Origin: Mesoplasma coleopterae
GTDB lineage: Bacteria > Bacillota_I > Bacilli_A > Mycoplasmatales > Mycoplasmataceae
Direction: 5' to 3'
DNA length: 64,000 bases
Assembly (NCBI RefSeq): GCF_002804245.1
Contig: NZ_CP024968.1
Coordinates: 310,001 to 374,000 of the forward strand
Shown here: piece after piece, positions 44,280-53,676 of the stretch
Layout of the letters: every line of letters begins with the position of its first letter
Position numbering within the stretch: position 1 is the stretch's first letter
The notes under the pieces: model-generated
Told to the model about the DNA's origin: nothing
Database searches by the model: none
What the model saw: only the letters and a program-made list of their open reading frames with translations
Translations under genes and position numbers: made by a program

Positions 44280-45041
44280 ATGATTACTGAAATAGCAATT
44301 GGGTCCTTAATTTTAGCTATAATTTTAGTAGTAATTTTTCCACTATATCATTGAATAGTTATTTTTATTTATAAATTAATCAAAATAAATAAAGAAAAAA
44401 ACTTAAAAAAGATAAATTTAAAAAGTTCAGAAATTATTAATGATAATCTTTTAAATTTATATGAATACTTTTTGGTAAATGAAAAAATTAGCATCAATAC
44501 TAATTTTTATAATAAAGCAAAACGTTTACGAAAACTTTATTTCTTTAGTTCACTATTTTTCTTTTTTCTTTTTTTAATTTTTTCTTTTATTAACTACTTA
44601 TTAATAAACAAAAATAACACAGAGAATAATTACATTAATATTATTATTTTTGTATTAAAAAATATGAGCATTTCATTATTTTTATTTGTTTGAACATGAA
44701 CTATTAAAAATGATTTTAAAAATGAAAAAATGCTGATAATAAGTAATGAAAATTTATTAGAGAAAATTAATTTTTTATGTGATCAGCTTAAAATAAAACA
44801 TTTGAAAAGTAAACAAGAATTGGATGACTATCATATCCTAAAAATTAACCTTTTAGCATTTGTCCTATTTAAAAAAATACATAGAGAATCTAAAATTAGA
44901 TTAAAAAGACAAAATGCAGAAAAATATAAGAATCAAATTGTCTTGAATAATAAAAAAATAGTTAATAAAATAGAAGAAATTTTTAACGAAAACGATCCAG
45001 AGGAAATGAAAACAAAAATTTTTGAAATGATAAACGACTAA
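44280..45041 (+). CDS. Orphan membrane protein after infB
   Basis: 253 residues, unrecognised. Three hydrophobic segments (about 5-32, 82-106 and 115-140) are followed by a soluble, Lys/Asn-rich tail. GGAGGTTTAT sits immediately before the ATG, nine bases after the infB stop, so it is probably translated with infB. Composition is more AT-rich than infB. The IS30 element starts 50 bases past its stop. Confidence 0.72.
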
Positions 45042-45093
45042 GTTTAAATATTTATAAAAATAGTAAAAGATTAAAGTGTAGAGAATTATTATA

Positions 45094-46192
45094 AATTGTA
45101 AATGGAAGTGCAACACTTCTAACCGAATGTCTCGAATAACTGATTAGCGGTTTTATAGCTAAGCAGTTTTCGAGGCATTTTATTTATTTGTGATAGTAAT
45201 GAGTTAATCTTATCATCATTTAAACTAGAAAAGTTTGTTGATTTAGGATATTCTCTTCTCATTAGTCCATTGAAATTTTCATTTGTTCCACGTTCACAAG
45301 AAGCATAAGTATTACACGTATATAATTTGACATTAATTTTATTAGTAATTTCATGTAATAAATTGAATTCCATACCATTATCTTTTGTGATACTTTTTAG
45401 CATAATATTTTCTTTATTAATAAGTTCTAAAAATTTTTCATTTGTATGCTTCATTGTTTTATTTTCTAATTTAATTGCAAAAGCTTTTCTAGTTAATCTT
45501 TCAACTAAAGTTAAAATATAACCACTGTTTTTTTCACCAACAATTAGATCAATTTCATAGTGGCCAAACTCTGAACGATTGTTGATTCACTTAGGTCTAA
45601 ACGAAATAGGTATTGAATTTAAATTAGCTATTTTTCTAAAGGGTTCATTGTATTTACTTGACTTTTTTCATCATAATCTAGGTCTCAACAAATGTTTAGG
45701 TTTAATCTTTAACTGATTTGTATTAATTCAATTGTAAACAGTTTTTGTTGTAGGCGTGTTTATACCAAGTTGTTTGGCTTTAAAAACACAAATATCAATA
45801 CTTGAATATTTTTTACTAAAATTGGAATATAAATATTTAATAAAGTTTTGATAATATTTTGTTTCATTTAAATGAGATTTTTGATTATTTATTTCTCTTG
45901 TGAATTGTGCATCTTTTGCTGTATAAATTTCACTAGCTTTATTTCTTTTTATTTCTCTATAAAATGTTGATCTATTTTTATTCAATTCTTTTGCAATATA
46001 AGCAATACTTTGCCCGTCATTTAATAAATATTCAATCAAATATCTATCTTTTTTATTTAGTTGTTTATAATTATTCATGTGAATACTCCTTTGTGCTTTG
46101 AACGGTTATTGAGGTATTCACTTTTTTTATGCAAAAAAGGAAGTGACTCATGAGAATATTTTCTCACAAGTGTTGCACTTCCAATTACAATT
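45094..46192 (-). mobile_element. Intact IS30-family insertion sequence
   Basis: About 1.1 kb bounded by near-perfect 25-base inverted repeats. The left one (45094-45118) reads AATTGTAAATGGAAGTGC then AACACTT. The right one (46168-46192) is its reverse complement with one mismatch. The transposase fills almost the whole element on the minus strand. I could not identify a target duplication with confidence, so the exact ends may differ by a few bases. A palindrome TGAGAATATTTTCTCA lies inside the right end (46151-46166). Confidence 0.9.
45119..46078 (-). CDS. IS30-family transposase
   Basis: 319 residues read with TGA as Trp. The N-terminal helix-turn-helix 'SIAYIAKELNKNRSTFYR' is characteristic of IS30. 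The DDE triad is visible: D in 'HYEIDLIVG', D in 'ITKDNGMEF', and E in 'ERGTNENFNG'. AAAGGAGTATTCAC precedes the ATG. There are no frameshifts, so the element is potentially active. The stop lies at the left inverted repeat. Confidence 0.93.
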
Positions 46193-46238
46193 GATAGCAA
46201 TTTTGCATCTTTTATAATACTTTATTTAATACTTACTT

Positions 46239-46255
46239 TTTTGGTATCCCTATAA
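46239..46255 (+). repeat. 17-bp direct repeat, left copy
   Basis: TTTTGGTATCCCTATAA, identical to 48067-48083. It lies 42 bases beyond the stop of the DUF262-HNH gene and 47 beyond the IS30 end. Confidence 0.8.
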
Positions 46256-46296
46256 AATGCTTTATTTTTTAACAAATTATTTAGTTTTTTTGAAAA

Positions 46297-47460
46297 TTAA
46301 TTTAATTTTTGAAATTTATCACTTTTTTTAATATTGCAAGTTGGACAAAGTAGTTGTAAATTGCTTCTTTCAGTTTTGCCGCCTTTAATTCAAGGTTTTA
46401 TATGATCCATTTGACACTCATTTAAATTACTAAAAACCAAGTCACATTCAGCACATTTATGTGGTAAATTATTTCAAGCTCATATTCTATCATCATAATT
46501 GTATGATCTTTTTAAATCTTTGATAAAAGGTTTAATTATTTCTTCAATTTTCCTAATTCTTTCAGAAATGTAGTCCATACTATCAAATTTTATTCCACCA
46601 CCCATTTGTCCACCAATTATTTCTTCAATACTTGTATAAATTTGAAACCTAATTATTTCTTCATTTTCAATTAAACTTTTTTTATGTCCCAAGTTTTTAT
46701 AAAATGCTATAAATATAGCTTCGAAAATAGTATTAAAAGACTTAATAGGTATTGTTGTATTTTTTAAAATAGAATACATAAGATCTATTGTTTCATTAAC
46801 TTTTATTTTTAATTTCTCTAATTCTTCTGGAAGAGACTCTTTTAATATTCTATTTGAATAGTTTCTTACATCTTTTGTGTTTGTCTGATTTATAAATAAA
46901 ATTGATAAACATCTTATAATAAGATCTTCATTTTTAAATCTTGAATCATTTTTTTTACCATTAGTCAATAATTTAATGTTTTCATTTTTAGTTATTTCTT
47001 TAATAAAAACTCTATTTTCAGGTAGCGCTTCAGCTAATTTCATTTCAGCTTTATTAAGTTTTATACTACCATTATTTATTCTAATAAAAGTTTCAATAAC
47101 TTTTTCTTCATTAATTTTTCCTAAGTCAAAAATTTTTAAAGTCGATAAATTAAAAATAGCTTTTTCATTATCATTAAAATCACTAAAGTATTTTTCTTTG
47201 CTTGTTTCATCAACTACATTTTTTCATTTAAATTCCCCATTAATAAATTTTTCAATTGCTAATATTCTTTGTTTTCCATCTATAACTTCATTATTTGCAA
47301 TTAAAATTGGTGGGATAAAATAATCATTCATTAATGAATCAATTAAAAGCGATCAATTTTTTTTAGCTCAAGCTACGTCTCTTTGATATTTAGTATCATA
47401 ATTATATCTTTTTTTAATTAAATCAATTGGTGATAATTCTAATATATTTATTTTATTCAT
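46297..47460 (-). CDS. DUF262 / HNH endonuclease protein
   Basis: 387 residues. The N-terminal 140 residues are a DUF262 (ParB/GmrS-like NTP-binding) domain. It has 'YQRDVAWAKKNW', the signature 'NEVIDGKQRILAIEKFIN' and 'FIRINNGSIKLNKAEMKLA'. A helical middle region follows. The last 60 residues are an HNH/McrA zinc nuclease ('KCAECD', 'QMDHIKPWIKGG', 'SNLQLLCPTCN'). DUF262 fused to a nuclease is known from GmrSD-type modification-dependent restriction. The ATG (AAGGGGTTTCC upstream) overlaps the end of the methylase gene by 13 bases, so the two are coupled. Confidence 0.88.
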
Positions 47461-47966
47461 GGAAACCCCTTATTAAAAAGTCAAGCGCATTGAAATGACT
47501 TTACTTCATCTGTTTTAGTTGTAAATTTTATATTTCTTTGTATAAAAAGAAATTGACATCTATTTAATGTATTCCCCATTGACTGAGAAAAAATAGTTGC
47601 CCCATATAATAAACAAAATGGCTTATTAAATGACTCACATCTTTCAATTAATAATCTTTTTTGACTGAAAGGTGGATTAGAAATAATTAAATCTCATTTT
47701 TCATTTGGTTCATATTCATAAAAATCTTTTCCGTTGTCTATATGTGAAAAAATAACTTTATATCCATTTTCTTTTAAAACTTTTACAAACTCACTTTTTT
47801 CTGTATCAAAAGGACATCAAATTACTTTATTTTTTGGAATTTTTAAAATCTTTATAAGTTCAATTATAGGTTCTTTTGGAGTATAAAATTCATTATTATT
47901 TTTTCTTTGCAAACCTAGTATATTTCTTATATTATAATTGTCTTTTTTTAATTCATTTTTTTTCAT
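47448..47966 (-). CDS. Small adenine-type DNA methyltransferase-like protein
   Basis: 172 residues. 'NNEFYTPKEPIIELI' at the N-terminus and 'WDLIISNPPFSQKRLLIE' (motif IV NPPF) mark a SAM-dependent N6-adenine methylase fold. The usual motif I glycine-rich loop is not obvious; its place is taken by 'VIWCPFDTEKSEFVKVL'. No target-recognition domain is visible, and such short forms occur in phages and defence loci. Activity is therefore uncertain. A 16-base T tract (on the coding strand) lies 14 bases upstream of the ATG. Confidence 0.75.
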
Positions 47967-47980
47967 AAATTAATTGTCCC

Positions 47981-47996
47981 AAAAAAAAAAAAAAAA
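47981..47996 (+). repeat. Homopolymer A16 (T16 on the coding strand) upstream of the methylase gene
   Basis: Sixteen uninterrupted A on the plus strand, sitting in the methylase promoter/leader region. This is the longest homopolymer I noticed in the window. Confidence 0.85.
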
Positions 47997-48066
47997 GCAA
48001 GTCATATTTAAAAAAACATATTTTTTCAGTAAGTTATTCTTGATAAAAAATACAATTTAAAAATTA

Positions 48067-48083
48067 TTTTGGTATCCCTATAA
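48067..48083 (+). repeat. 17-bp direct repeat, right copy
   Basis: Identical to 46239-46255, in the same orientation. It is at the edge of the hsdS remnant; read in the hsdS direction it could encode 'FWYPYN'. Confidence 0.8.
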
Positions 48084-48086
48084 TTA

Positions 48087-48820
48087 CTATCTTTTTTTAT
48101 TTTATAACTTGAAAACAAATATAGATGCTGTACAGAAACAAATATTACAAAGCAATGATCTTAAAACTAGAATTACAATCTTTAGCAGAACAACAAAAAA
48201 TAATTGATATTATTGAACCGATTGAACGTTTTAAGAGAAAAAATCAAAAATTATTAAATTTAATATTAAAACTTATACTAGAAAATTCCTAAAATATAAT
48301 TGCAAATGACTTAGAATCAAACAAGTTAGAAATATATCAACAAAAAGAAGAAAAATTTACTGAGGGTTTTTACTCTAAAACAGCAGATATTGGAAATTTT
48401 AACAATAAAATAAAAAAACAACAATATTATTCAAATTTACCTTCAAGAGCAAAATTGAGAGTGCAAGAAAATACTTTATATATATCAAAATTGCTAGGCG
48501 AAAAAAAATTTTATTTTCAAATTCTAATAAGGATTTAATTATTTCAAATGGAATGTGGGAAATTAAGAGCAATTCAAAGTTTAAATTTTCCAATTTATCA
48601 TTCTTCATATCTAATTTTTTTTATGATAAGAAAGAATTATTTTTAATAGGAACAACAATGATAGGTTTAAATGATGAAGGGCTCAAAAAAAAATGAAGTT
48701 AAAAAAGTTCATGATCTTGAAACTGAAAAATTATTTTAGTATGCTATCTATCTCATCAGATATTGATAGTATATTGGATATACTAATTGATAGAACAATA
48801 AAACTTTTAGTTAAATAAGT
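48087..48820 (+). pseudogene. hsdS: Remnant of a type I restriction specificity gene
   Basis: Pieces of an HsdS subunit appear in order but in different frames. First is a fragment reading 'NIDAVQKQILQSNDLK'. It shifts near 48162 to 'LAEQQKIIDIIEPIERF', the classical central spacer, which ends in TAA at 48289. Next comes 'TADIGNFNNKI...LPSRAKLRVQENTLYISKL', a second target-recognition domain. It ends at about 48537 and resumes as 'NFFYDKKELFLIGTTMIGL', then as a C-terminal coil to about 48815. The N-terminal part is missing, as are hsdM and hsdR. The region is non-functional. It fills the 880-base gap between the methylase gene and the J-domain gene. Confidence 0.82.
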
Positions 48821-48848
48821 AGTAAAATTATTAATAAGAGGTTTTTAA

Positions 48849-49505
48849 ATGTTAAAAAATAAGACTAATTTTATTAATAACTTAAAAATACAAGAGCAAC
48901 TTAAAGTAGAGTTGCTTTTTCTTTATGAACGCTTTTCAAATAAAACTATTAATTTAATGAATAAGTTATCATTTGAAATACAAAATATCAAAAACAATAT
49001 TAATCAATTCACAGATACTGATTTTTCATCAAATTTATACAATGAATTTAAATTAAAAGTTTTAATGAATCAAGATATTATTGAAAACAAAATAGAATCA
49101 ATTGATGAAAACTTCAAAGAAATTGATTTAAAAAAGCTTGAACAGTTAATGAATGAAATCATTTACAAATTAAGTGAAAATTACATTTTAACTATTAAAA
49201 AATTAAAGCAATTTATATTAGCAACATATGAAATTGATTTTGAATCAATTGAAATCAATTTTTCTAAAAACAAAAATAGGTTTGAAGACTTTTCACATAA
49301 AAATATATTAGGCTCTAATTCAAACGTTGACTTCTGATCTTATGAAATACTGGGAATTAGTCTAAATGCTTCAGATATGCAAATAAAACAAGCTTATAAA
49401 ACATTAGCGAAGAAGTATCATCCAGATAATAATAAAGACCCAGAAGCTGAAGAAATGATGAAACTAATAAATAAAGCATATAATATATTAAAAGGAAAAG
49501 AATAA
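48849..49505 (+). CDS. Protein with C-terminal J domain
   Basis: 218 residues. The first 145 are helical, Lys/Asn/Ile-rich and unrecognised. The last 60 form a J domain: '[19 protein letters not shown]', '[18 protein letters not shown]' with the HPD motif, and '[14 protein letters not shown]'. A J domain at the C-terminus without G/F or zinc regions suggests a specialised DnaK recruiter. TAAGAGG precedes the ATG. It overlaps the next gene by one base (TAATG) and starts a four-gene run ending with rsmE. Confidence 0.82.
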
Positions 49506-50290
49506 TGAAGAGTAAAATAAGAAAATTAAAATTGTCAATTGGTCTTTTATTAGCATTGGAAGCTTTAATTATATTATCAATGGTTATATTATCATTTAAA
49601 TGATCATGATTAATCTTTTTAACAGCTGGAGTTGGATATATATTATTTGTATTACATAATTTAGTATTTGTAATTAGAAGAAAAGTTATTATAAAAAAAT
49701 TTAATAATACAATTAAAGAAAATTTAATCTTTAAGTCATACATAGAAAAAAGAAATTATATTCATAACTTTTTAATATTTTATACATCATTTTTTATATT
49801 AGTATTTGTAACTATTGCAACAATAATATTTTTATTTGTAACTGATACAGATAATAGTATTGCCCTAGATTTATTAAGTCTAATTTCAGCTGCTTTAGTA
49901 ATAGTTTCACCATTTTTAGGAGCATTCTATAAAAAGATAGCAAATATAACGCAAACTGAAGGTGATATGAAAACTGATGCACTTAGAAAAGATATTAAAT
50001 ATGTAATAACAGGTAATACAAGTTTAAATAAGGCAATTAATGATATAAATTTAAATACTAAAACAATTGAACTATTAAAAAATGAAAAAGATATCAATTC
50101 ACAAAAAATAGTAAAAAGATTAAATAATCGTATTAATAATATTAATGAACAAATTTCATTATTTGAAGTATATTTATTATTTGAAGCTTTCTTAAAAGAA
50201 ATTGATGAAAAGGCTAAAATTAAAGATTTTAAAAACAATATTTTAACTAAAAATAACTTATCAGATATAGTAGCTATTTTAAATAAATAA
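49505..50290 (+). CDS. Four-segment membrane protein of unknown function
   Basis: 261 residues. Hydrophobic pairs lie at about 9-30/34-58 and 90-115/122-142, then about 115 soluble residues, mostly helical and Lys/Asn-rich. No family recognised. Translational overlap with the J-domain gene suggests a shared function, perhaps a membrane partner of the chaperone. Confidence 0.75.
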
Positions 50291-50308
50291 AAGAAGGGAA
50301 AAACTATT

Positions 50309-51028
50309 ATGAGCAATAGAATGAATGAAAAAATTGAAATGTCAGAACAAGAAATTAAGTATAGAGATTTAAAAATTCAAAAATATGTAATAAAAGATAT
50401 TTTGCAAAAAGTTGTGAAAGCTGGTTTTGACAAAACAAATCTTTATTTTGTTTCTCAAGAAGGTGAAGCAAGACAAGCATATAAATTTATGATGTTCACT
50501 AAAAAATGAGTAAGCTCTGTTATTAAAGATGTTGAGTTATTACCAATAAAAGAAAAATATAAAATTAAAGCTATAAAAAAACTAATAAAATTAGAAAACT
50601 TTGAAATAGTTAAAGAAAAAAGATTAAAAACATATGAGATAAATCAAAAATTTTTAGATTTAGTAATTCAAAAATTAATATCAAAGAATAAATTGATATC
50701 AATTAGAAAACTTAAGAAAAGACTTTTTATTTTAACTGATAATCGTAAGAAACAATATACCAATAATTTGAATGTTTTAAATACTATTAATTTTAAATCA
50801 GCACAAGACCAAAAGAAAAAGTATCAAAATTTATGAGATAAAGAATTAAACGAGTATTTAAAGGAAAGAGAAATAGCTTTAACTAGATTAAAAGACCCTA
50901 AGAGATATAATTTTTTAAATGATTATTATAAAAAAGACCCTAAAAATACATTATTAAAAGATTTTAAACCTGATAAAGAAAAATATGAGATATTTAAATT
51001 ATTTATAAAAGGTGAAATCAATGTTTAG
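50309..51028 (+). CDS. Basic orphan protein (239 aa)
   Basis: 239 residues, strongly basic, no membrane segments, helix-rich. GAAGGGAAAAAC lies upstream of the ATG. 'KTNLYFVSQEGEARQAYKFM' is the most distinctive stretch. It overlaps rsmE by eight bases. Not recognised. Confidence 0.7.
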
Positions 51029-51734
51029 ATATTTTGTTGAAATTAAAAAAGATAATAATTTTATTATTAATAATAACGATGTGCATCATATAAAAAATGT
51101 TGTAAAACTTAAAAATAATGAAATTATTGAATGTGTTTATGAAAAAGAAGTTTATCAAACAAAGATTATTGATTTAACTATTGAAAATCATGTAATCGTT
51201 GAAATTATTAATAAATTAGAAACAACAATAAGCAATGTTAAAAAAGTTTTAATAGCTGGAGTTTTAAGAGAACAAAAATGAGATTATTTATTGCAAAAAT
51301 CAACTGAACTTGGAGTTGATGAGATCATTCCTGTTATTTTTAAGCGTAATGTAGTAAAAATTGATGAAAAAAAGATTGATCAAAAACTTCAAAGATGACA
51401 AGCAATTTGTGATACAGCTGCTAAACAAGCAAAAAGAACAACAATTCCTGTTGTTAATAATTTAATAACTAATCTAAAAGATTTAAAAAACAATTTATGT
51501 GATTTAAATCTTGTGGCTTGAGAAGAAGAAAAAAGTATTGAACTTAAAACATATTTATCACAAGACTTTAATTCAATTAGTTTTATTATTGGGTGTGAAG
51601 GTGGAATTGATGTTAGCGAAATTAAAATTTTGCATGAAATAGGTTTTAAAAATGTTAGTTTAGGAACTAATATATTAAGAGCAGAAACTGCTCCAACTTA
51701 TATTTTAAGTAGCTTAATTTATGAAAATAAATAA
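51021..51734 (+). CDS. rsmE: 16S rRNA (uracil1498-N3)-methyltransferase
   Basis: 237 residues. An N-terminal PUA-like domain ('MFRYFVE', 'VHHIKNVVKLKNNEII') precedes a SPOUT knot with 'QKSTELGVDEIIPV', 'KQAKRTTIPVV', 'FIIGCEGGID' and 'SLGTNILRAETAPTYILS'. The start is the ATG at 51021, with AAAGGTGAAATCA upstream; an in-frame GTG at 51012 overlaps that ribosome site. Confidence 0.94.
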
Positions 51735-51765
51735 TCTTAGTATTTAAAATAAGGACCAATAAGTA

Positions 51766-51771
51766 TATAAT
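51766..51771 (+). promoter_or_regulatory. -10 box of the candidate small RNA
   Basis: TATAAT ends seven bases before the first base of the long stem at 51778. Confidence 0.6.
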
Positions 51772-51776
51772 TAAAA

Positions 51777-51852
51777 CGTGTCTGGCACCGCCTTTCCTTA
51801 ATTATCAATTATATTTTAGCCAGACACATCACCCTAACCGGTGATTTTTTTA
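51777..51852 (+). ncRNA. Candidate small RNA with own promoter and terminator
   Basis: About 75 bases with no coding frame. A perfect nine-pair stem GTGTCTGGC (51778-51786)/GCCAGACAC (51819-51827) encloses a 32-base loop containing ACCGCCTTTCCTT and AT-rich sequence. A terminator hairpin ATCACC/GGTGAT (51828-51845) with eight T follows directly. A TATAAT box is correctly placed upstream, and a second TATAAT for the next gene lies just downstream. It matches no RNA family I can name (not SRP, tmRNA, RNase P or tRNA). The CU-rich loop is complementary to AAGGAAAGG-type ribosome sites. Confidence 0.65.
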
Positions 51853-51858
51853 TATAAT
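51853..51858 (+). promoter_or_regulatory. -10 box of the 51882 gene
   Basis: TATAAT immediately follows the small-RNA terminator and lies 24 bases before the ATG. Confidence 0.5.
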
Positions 51859-51881
51859 TAATAAAATGTGAGGTAAATATT

Positions 51882-52931
51882 ATGTTTCAATTATTAAAAG
51901 AATATATTAATCAAAATAACAAAAAAGATAAAAGCAAATTAAATGAAATAAACGATATAAAACCATATTTTACAAGCGGTTCAGGGATTAGTAGCCCTTC
52001 ATTTTCAAAAGATTTAAATGAGGCTATTATTTATATTAGTAATCATAAAACTTCAAATATTAATAATAAGTATGAAGATATAGTAGGAATCAAACAAATA
52101 AAATATTTTGGTAGAGCAAATGATTGAAAAATTGATCAAGAAATTTATAAGCCCACATCAAAAAATAAAGTAATGGAACTAGCATTTCAAAAAGAAAAAA
52201 AATTTAAATTGCATGTTTTTATAAAAAATAAACCTTCGCATTTTGTTTATTTAGGAGAATATTACATTAATAATAAAATGTGAATATCTGATCTGCAAAA
52301 TATGCAGTATCAATTACTTCCTCATTTTGAAAGCAAAAAAAGAGATAATTATTTAAGAAGCTTAGCAATGAATGATAAAAGCAATATAAAAAGTCATAAA
52401 GCAATAATTGTAAAAGAAAATTTAGCACAGGATGATACTTCTGAACTAGTTGAAATATTAAGAGAAATTAAATATGCAGCTAATTATAATAAAAAAACAT
52501 TTATAAATAATTCTTCGAAAACTTATGATGACGCAATAGACAAAATTCAGAAGTATAATTTAATACATGAAGAACAAATAAGAACATTTAGCAAATCTTT
52601 TGAAAACAATAAAAATTTTATTGTTAAAGAAGGTAAATTCTCAGATTTAGTTATAAAAGATTTTTCAAAGAAAAAAATTGATATTTATGAATTTAAGACT
52701 GTTCATGACAAAAATATAATTGGACAATTAACAAAATCAGTAGGTCAATTATATTTTTATGAATATTTGTTAAGAAAAGATTCAGATTTTTATGAAGAAG
52801 AATATAAAGTTACTAAAAATATAGTTATGATTGAAGTTGAAAAAAATATAACTGATTCAAATTTCAATACAGTCAATAATTTTGTTGTAAATAATTCAGA
52901 AATGAATATAGAATGGAAGGAAGCATATTAA
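51882..52931 (+). CDS. PD-(D/E)XK nuclease-like protein
   Basis: 349 residues. The C-terminal part has a restriction-endonuclease-fold pattern: D255 in 'EGKFSDLVI', then E270-x-K272 in 'DIYEFKTV', then a Gln-containing helix 'GQLTKSVGQLYFYEYLL'. The N-terminal 140 residues ('SGSGISSPSFSKDLNEAI', 'FYLGEYYI'-like 'HFVYLGEYYINN') are unrecognised and may bind DNA or modified bases. GTGAGGTAAATATT precedes the ATG. The gene ends in a TAATG overlap with udk, and composition matches the other accessory genes. A defence role is inferred, not shown. Confidence 0.68.
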
Positions 52932-53554
52932 TGAATAAAAAAGTCACTTTAATTTTAATTGCAGGTGGAACTGCCTCAGGTAAAACAACAGTTGCTGATA
53001 GAATAGCTAATGAAATTTTAAAAGGAAAATCAGTTGCTCATATTTCAATGGATAATTACTATAAGGATTTTGGAGAATTAACTTTAGAAGAAAGAAGAAA
53101 AATAAATTTTGATCATCCAAATAGTGTTGATAGTGAGTTACTTTTAAACGATTTACAAGCTTTAAAAGATTATCAACCAATTAAAGTTCCAGTTTATGAT
53201 TTTAAAACTTCTTCAAGAACTAAAGAAACAATTACAGTTAAACCAAGTGATGTTGTAATTCTTGATGGTATTTTTGCATTAGCAATCAAAGAAATTAGAA
53301 AACTTGGAGATATCAAAATATTTATTAAAACTGCTAATGATTTGAGATTTATTAGACGTTTACAAAGAGATGTAAATGAAAGAGGCAGAACTTTAGAAAG
53401 CGTTATTGATCAATACTTAAATGAAGTTAAGCCAATGCATGACGCATTTATTGGACCAAGTATTGAATATGCTGATTTAATTATTCCTTATAAAGAAGGA
53501 AATGAAGTTGCCGTTGATTTAGTAGCAACTAAAATATTAACTTTGTTATCTTAA
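52931..53554 (+). CDS. udk: Uridine kinase
   Basis: 207 residues, normal length. The P-loop is 'AGGTASGKTT'; 'HISMDNYYKD' and 'NFDHPNSVDSELL' are uridine-site motifs, and 'VILDGIFAL' and 'RRLQRDVNERGR' complete the family pattern. It phosphorylates uridine and cytidine in pyrimidine salvage. The start at 52931 (AAGGAAGC upstream) overlaps the nuclease stop; an in-frame ATG at 52913 lies inside the nuclease gene. Confidence 0.94.
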   Translation: MNKKVTLILIAGGTASGKTTVADRIANEILKGKSVAHISMDNYYKDFGELTLEERRKINFDHPNSVDSELLLNDLQALKDYQPIKVPVYDFKTSSRTKETITVKPSDVVILDGIFALAIKEIRKLGDIKIFIKTANDLRFIRRLQRDVNERGRTLESVIDQYLNEVKPMHDAFIGPSIEYADLIIPYKEGNEVAVDLVATKILTLLS

Positions 53555-53580
53555 AAAGCCATTTGGCTTTTTTATTTTAT
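53553..53580 (+). terminator. Terminator after udk
   Basis: AAAAAGCC and GGCTTTTT form eight pairs around ATTT, followed by ATTTTA. Confidence 0.85.
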
Positions 53581-53676
53581 GATGCATAAAAATTCCAGTT
53601 TGTCAATGTCAATAGTTTTTTTGATTGAATTTAAATTAATAAGTGGTACATTCATAGTTGTTAGGATGGAAATAAA

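Noticed and set aside
45327-45521. Plus-strand open frame inside the IS30 element
   Set aside because: Antisense shadow of the transposase.
48399-48608. Minus-strand 69-codon frame
   Set aside because: Antisense to readable HsdS fragments on the plus strand; no ribosome site.
51777-51852. Reading the element downstream of rsmE as a known riboswitch
   Set aside because: It has no match to purine, preQ1, SAM, TPP, fluoride or glycine consensus that I can recall, and a terminator plus a new TATAAT separates it from the next gene.
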